Positions 6,430 to 9,664 of a stretch of DNA of 9,664 bases are shown here, one piece after another. A program made the translations under genes and the position numbers. Within the stretch, counting starts at the first letter, position 1. Every line of letters begins with the position of its first letter. A model generated the notes under the pieces. It saw nothing but the letters and a program-made list of their open reading frames with translations. It ran no database searches and was not told the DNA's origin. Source of the DNA: Thermoprotei archaeon (GTDB lineage Archaea; Thermoproteota; Thermoprotei_A; Sulfolobales; WANQ01); the NCBI GenBank assembly GCA_027038805.1, contig JALWGO010000203.1, positions 1 through 9,664 of the forward strand. The letters run 5' to 3'.

Positions 6430-7069
6430 GCCGATAATAGTAATAGAGCATTTGGAACCTGTTCTCACGAAATGGTTATACCTCGAATACAAGCACGTCT
6501 CATCAATGGTGGGTAGAGAGAACCTAGTTATAACAAATGTTAAGGAATACAAGGATCGATTAAAACTCAGCAGTCTCGGTAGAGTTTATGAGAAGAGCAT
6601 AAGCGTGTTAATAGACAAAATAGAATACGATAAGGCAATAGTACTTGAGCCGAAGGCAAGAGAAAAACTCGAACCCAAAGACTTCAACGGGGAAAAAGTA
6701 TTAGTCATAATAGGAGGGATAATGGGAGATCATCCACCCAAGGGGAGAACATGGGATCTCCTCACAAGCAAACTACTAGGCAAAGCATTACCGCGTAGTC
6801 TTGGCCCCGGACAACTGAGCATTGATGGAGCAGCCTATGTAGCTTTGAAAGTAGCTAGTGGTGTAAGACTAGAGGATATACCTTTAACAAGTAATGTTGA
6901 AGTAGAAGTACCGTCCCCTTACCCCGGGTTAAAGAACACGATAATCTTACCCTTCACATATCCCTTAGTTGACGGGAAACCTCTTCTCACGCCAGGTCTA
7001 GTAGAGTATCTTAGGGGAGAAATAGTCTTAGACGAAGACGATCTCTTAAGGAGACTTAGGGTGGAGTAG
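6416..7069 (+). CDS. Sfm1-like SPOUT-fold SAM-dependent methyltransferase (COG4080)
   Basis: A 217-residue protein resembling yeast Sfm1 (YOR021C), a SPOUT-class enzyme that methylates an arginine of ribosomal protein uS3 (Rps3). Matching landmarks are VIEHLEP near the start (9-15) and LEYKHVSSMVG (23-33). Next comes the knot and SAM-binding stretch IIGGIMGDHPPKGRT (98-112), then LGPGQLSIDGAAYVAL (129-144), corresponding to the second part of the SPOUT knot. The tail has PLVDGKPLLTPGLVEYLR. Earlier annotations call this family predicted RNA methylase, and the archaeal target is not established as far as I know. It overlaps UPF0282 at its start and the minus-strand membrane-protein gene at its end, each by 14 bp. 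The last 15 residues are acidic then basic. Confidence 0.88.
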   Translation: MGRGRPIIVIEHLEPVLTKWLYLEYKHVSSMVGRENLVITNVKEYKDRLKLSSLGRVYEKSISVLIDKIEYDKAIVLEPKAREKLEPKDFNGEKVLVIIGGIMGDHPPKGRTWDLLTSKLLGKALPRSLGPGQLSIDGAAYVALKVASGVRLEDIPLTSNVEVEVPSPYPGLKNTIILPFTYPLVDGKPLLTPGLVEYLRGEIVLDEDDLLRRLRVE

Positions 7070-7367
7070 TTATATCGTAAAGTGCAAACCATGTGAGGAG
7101 CCATGCAGTGAAATAGACTGTTACACCCTTACCGAGCTTCCACTTAAGCTTTACATCAGGATACATGTATTGTACGAGCGGTATGGTTGCAAAATATAAT
7201 ACTATAGCAACTACCCATCCAATAATACTATTCTCAACGTTACCGCTAAAGTAGACTACTCTACCGTCGAGAGCCCAGTAGAGAACCCCTACAATCAAAC
7301 CCCATATAAACCTCAAGGCGAGTATCTTACCCTCAACGGTTTCTGGCATAAGTTTCTCGAAGCGCAA
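7056..7367 (-). CDS. Small three-span membrane protein, possibly EMC6-like
   Basis: A 103-residue protein with three predicted membrane segments at about 15-33, 48-69 and 80-97, a basic loop KLKWKLGK between the second and third, and no signal peptide. I do not recognise it by strong motif. Size, topology, the basic loop before the last span and the ending FTAWLLTWFALY resemble EMC6 of the ER membrane protein complex, for which archaeal relatives are known; this is an inference. The start is TTG, chosen because GGAGGGAT (7376-7383) lies 8 nt upstream. The ATG at 7349 (residue 7) is an alternative with a poorer site. The 3' end overlaps the SPOUT gene by 14 bp, and the 5' end is divergent from rqcH. 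Confidence 0.78.
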   Translation of the reverse strand: MRFEKLMPETVEGKILALRFIWGLIVGVLYWALDGRVVYFSGNVENSIIGWVVAIVLYFATIPLVQYMYPDVKLKWKLGKGVTVYFTAWLLTWFALYDITTPP

Positions 7368-7375
7368 GTTAACTT

Positions 7376-7411
7376 ATCCCTCCACGTAGTTTAGAGTATG
7401 TGGAGAGTGAT
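7376..7411. promoter_or_regulatory. Back-to-back ribosome binding sites in the 52-bp divergent gap
   Basis: On the minus strand GGAGGGAT (7376-7383) serves the TTG of the membrane-protein gene. On the plus strand GGAGAGTGAT (7402-7411) lies 8 nt before the rqcH ATG. They form a CTCCAC/GTGGAG inverted repeat (7380-7385 and 7400-7405). The gap is too short for two separate promoters: AACTTATCC near 7371-7379 (plus) and TCTTTTAATC near 7408-7417 (minus) are weak TATA candidates that overlap the opposite leaders. Confidence 0.45.
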
Positions 7412-7419
7412 TAAAAGAT

Positions 7420-9375
7420 ATGCCTAAGAAATCTATGACAACAATAGACCTACTCGCATGGCTTACAGAAACTAGAGACGAACTACTGGGTGCGAGAATA
7501 GTAAACATCTATTCAGCCAACAATCTATTCCTATTAAAGATCTGGGGGAAACCCGGGAAGGAAACCCTACTACTAGAACCCGGGCGGAGAATACATCTAA
7601 CACGCTATGAACATAGAGTTAGTGAGCAAAAACAACCCACACCCCTAGTATCGGGCCTAAGGAAACATATCAGGAACGGTAGGATCATAGACGTTAAACA
7701 AGTCGGTACAGACCGTATAGTAGAAATAACCATAGGAGCCAGTGGAGATACATACAAGTTAATAGTAGAACTCGTTCCAAGAGGACTCCTACTCCTCCTC
7801 AACAAGAACAATGAGATAATATATTCTACAGAATACCGTGAAATGAGAGATCGCATTATACGTAGAGGAGTAGAATACAAGCCCCCACCCCCACCCCCCG
7901 ATGTAAGGTCTCTAACAGTAGATGAAGCCCTAGAACTAGTTAGACGCGGAAAAGACGTTGTAAGGGGCCTTGTAAGAGGCCTTGGGGTTCCTGGAGAACT
8001 CGCTGAAGAAGTATTGGCGAGACTAGGACTGGAGAAGAATATGAAGTCTAAGGAGATATCACGTGATACTATGGAGAATATATTAGAGGAGATAAGGAAA
8101 ATAATAGAAGATATAGTTAGCGGTAGGATAGAAGCATACCACGTAATAGTTGATGGGAGACTAGAAACAGTTCTACCATACAAGCCTTTAGCTTACAGTA
8201 ATGCCGAGTTAAAGAAATACGATTCATTTAATGAAGCACTTGACGACTACTTTGTTAGAATGGAAAAAGAAGAATATTCCTCAACAAGGAAAAAGGAACT
8301 AGAAACAGCATTAGCGAGAGTAAAGGCTAGTATAGAGAAACAGAAGGAAACGATAAGAGAATACGAAGAAGAAGCAAAGAAAAAGAGATTCATAGCAGAG
8401 AGAATCTCCGAGAAATACCCATTACTTGAGCAAATAGTCAATTGCGTAAACGAGGTATATGATAGGTATGGGTGGAATAAAATAACAGAATGCAAGGGTG
8501 TGAAGGGATTTGATAAACATAGGGGGCTAGTAACGATAGATCTAGATGGAATAGAAGTAGTATTCAGGATAAAGTCGAGGCCCTACGATGTATTAAACGA
8601 GAACTATAAGATCGCGAAAGAATACGAGCGGAAAGTAGAGAAAGCTAAGAAAGTGTTAAGCGAACTAGAAGAAAAAATGACCGAGATCGCTGAGAAAATG
8701 ATTAGAGAGGAAGCAAAGAGTAAAGCCAAGATAAAAAAGAAGGAATGGTATGAAAGATATCATTGGACCATAACGAGAAACGGGTTCCTAGTAATAGGTG
8801 GAAAAAACATAGACCAGAACGAGTCTATAGTTAGAAAATACCTTGAAGAAAACGATATATTCATGCACGCCGACATCCATGGAGCACCAGTAGTAGTTAT
8901 CAAGACCTCCGGCAAAGAACCCGGCGACGAAGACATCTTGGAGGCAGCGGTAATAGCGGCATGCTATAGTAAGGCGTGGAAGAGCGGTGCAGGTTATGTA
9001 GATGTATACTGGGTAAAAGGGGCCCAGGTATCAAAGTCTCCTCCAAGCGGGGAGTATCTTCCAAAGGGTTCATTCATGGTGTATGGTAAGAGAAATTATG
9101 TTAGAGTACAGTTAATCTTAGGCGTAGGCATAGAGATAGTAGAGAATACGCCAAAAGTAATAGTAGGAAAACCGGAAAGAATAGCCGAGAAGACAAGATA
9201 CTATGCAATACTAGTCCCTGGAGACATTGATCCGTCAAAAATAGCGAAGAAGCTACGAGAATACTGGGTGAAAAAGGCTAGAGGAGAGGAGAAGCCCTTT
9301 ATAGAAGCAGTAACAGTAGAAGATATACGTGAACGCATACCCGGGAGGAGCCGGATAATCAAGTTAAACCCATAG
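7420..9375 (+). CDS. rqcH: RqcH (NEMF/Rqc2 homologue), ribosome-rescue NFACT protein
   Basis: A 651-residue NFACT-family protein (COG1293). RqcH/Rqc2/NEMF binds 50S/60S subunits blocked by peptidyl-tRNA and recruits charged tRNA to add C-terminal tails (alanine in bacteria) marking the stalled peptide for destruction. NFACT-N is about 1-160, with D10 and the TDRIVEI DR motif (D98, R99) needed for tailing in yeast and bacteria. A helix-hairpin-helix-like region follows (about 165-205). A coiled-coil arm has two helices (about 283-330 and 395-440) around a globular tip. NFACT-R (about 443-570) contains IGGKNIDQNESIVRKYL, MHADIHGAPVVVIK and the KGAQVSKSPPSGEYLPKGSFMVYGKRNYV block. The length is typical of archaeal members. 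A run of six prolines (155-160) precedes the hairpin region. The CBS gene starts 18 bp later, probably in the same transcript. Confidence 0.96.
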   Translation: MPKKSMTTIDLLAWLTETRDELLGARIVNIYSANNLFLLKIWGKPGKETLLLEPGRRIHLTRYEHRVSEQKQPTPLVSGLRKHIRNGRIIDVKQVGTDRIVEITIGASGDTYKLIVELVPRGLLLLLNKNNEIIYSTEYREMRDRIIRRGVEYKPPPPPPDVRSLTVDEALELVRRGKDVVRGLVRGLGVPGELAEEVLARLGLEKNMKSKEISRDTMENILEEIRKIIEDIVSGRIEAYHVIVDGRLETVLPYKPLAYSNAELKKYDSFNEALDDYFVRMEKEEYSSTRKKELETALARVKASIEKQKETIREYEEEAKKKRFIAERISEKYPLLEQIVNCVNEVYDRYGWNKITECKGVKGFDKHRGLVTIDLDGIEVVFRIKSRPYDVLNENYKIAKEYERKVEKAKKVLSELEEKMTEIAEKMIREEAKSKAKIKKKEWYERYHWTITRNGFLVIGGKNIDQNESIVRKYLEENDIFMHADIHGAPVVVIKTSGKEPGDEDILEAAVIAACYSKAWKSGAGYVDVYWVKGAQVSKSPPSGEYLPKGSFMVYGKRNYVRVQLILGVGIEIVENTPKVIVGKPERIAEKTRYYAILVPGDIDPSKIAKKLREYWVKKARGEEKPFIEAVTVEDIRERIPGRSRIIKLNP

Positions 9376-9393
9376 TTCCAAGTGGTGTGGTAT

Positions 9394-9664
9394 ATGAGTG
9401 AGGATAGACCCCTCCTTGCAAGAGACATAATGGTGACGGATCCCGTAACAGTCAACCCGGATGCAACAGTATATCAGATAGCTAAGGTGATGGCTGAGAA
9501 GAACATTGGAAGCGTAATAGTGGTGGAGAACGAGAGGGTAGTAGGTATTGTAACCGAAGAGGACTTGATTAGAAGGGTATTAGCTGAGGGAAGAGACCCT
9601 AATCGGACACGTGCTGGAGACATAATGTCTAGACCAGTAGTACACGTCTCACCCGATACCGAGG
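9394..9664 (+). CDS. CBS-domain protein, N-terminal part (3' end outside window)
   Basis: Ninety residues are visible from ATG. The first CBS motif spans about 9-65 (ARDIMVTDPVTVNPDATVYQIAKVM, then IGSVIVVENERVVGIVTEEDLIRRVL). A second starts at about 74 with AGDIMSRPVVHVSPDTE and runs off the window. Paired CBS motifs form a Bateman module that binds adenine nucleotides such as AMP, ATP or SAM and acts as an energy or cofactor sensor. Stand-alone two- or four-CBS proteins are common in Crenarchaeota and their partners are mostly unknown. GGTGTGG at 9384-9390 precedes the ATG by 3 nt, somewhat close. It follows rqcH by 18 bp, so it is likely in the same operon. Whether an effector domain follows cannot be seen. 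Confidence 0.9.
   Translation, partial: MSEDRPLLARDIMVTDPVTVNPDATVYQIAKVMAEKNIGSVIVVENERVVGIVTEEDLIRRVLAEGRDPNRTRAGDIMSRPVVHVSPDTE

Noticed and set aside
7605..8183. 192-codon open frame on the minus strand
   Set aside because: It lies entirely antisense to rqcH, is rich in Ser/Leu/Thr as expected from the complement of a real gene, has runs such as poly-Gly opposite the proline tract, and shows no domain.

Overview
The window looks like chromosomal core DNA of a hyperthermophilic crenarchaeon, most likely Desulfurococcales or a close relative. The evidence is the gene set (Rio2 kinase, archaeal-type S-adenosylmethionine synthetase, Sm-like protein, NucS/EndoMS, UPF0282, Sfm1-type SPOUT protein, RqcH), heavy use of AGG/AGA for Arg and ATA for Ile, GGAGG/GGTGAT-type Shine-Dalgarno sites, TATA-like boxes, and several TTG/GTG starts. 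Exact genus is not claimed. I see no mobile element, CRISPR array, tRNA or rRNA. Coding density is very high; the only gap above about 110 bp is 3550-3752.

Layout. (1) 1-2308, plus strand: the 3' end of rio2, overlapping by 11 bp a 680-residue DUF460/COG2433 protein that has two RNase H-like halves, a long coiled coil and a C-terminal domain. (2) 2332-5433, minus strand, four genes read right to left: nucS (mismatch-specific endonuclease), a small class I methyltransferase 4 bp behind it, an Sm-like protein with its own TATA-like box, and the archaeal S-adenosylmethionine synthetase after a 203-bp non-coding gap. The synthetase converges tail-to-tail with the DUF460 gene. (3) 5542-7069, plus strand, divergent from nucS: a UPF0282 metallo-beta-lactamase-fold protein overlapping by 14 bp an Sfm1-type SPOUT methyltransferase. 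(4) 7056-7367, minus strand: a 103-residue three-span membrane protein, possibly EMC6-like, overlapping the end of the SPOUT gene tail-to-tail. (5) 7420-9664, plus strand: rqcH (NEMF/Rqc2 homologue), followed 18 bp later by a CBS-domain gene cut off by the window edge.

How the genes relate. Several act on ribosomes or RNA: Rio2 (small-subunit maturation), Sm-like protein (RNA binding), RqcH (rescue of stalled large subunits) and an Sfm1 homologue (in yeast, arginine methylation of ribosomal protein uS3). The synthetase makes the methyl donor used by the two methyltransferases. NucS is the archaeal replacement for MutS/MutL mismatch repair. No single new defence or mobile system is apparent. 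The most under-explored items are the DUF460 architecture, the UPF0282-SPOUT gene pair, the nucS-linked methyltransferase and the EMC6-like membrane protein beside rqcH.
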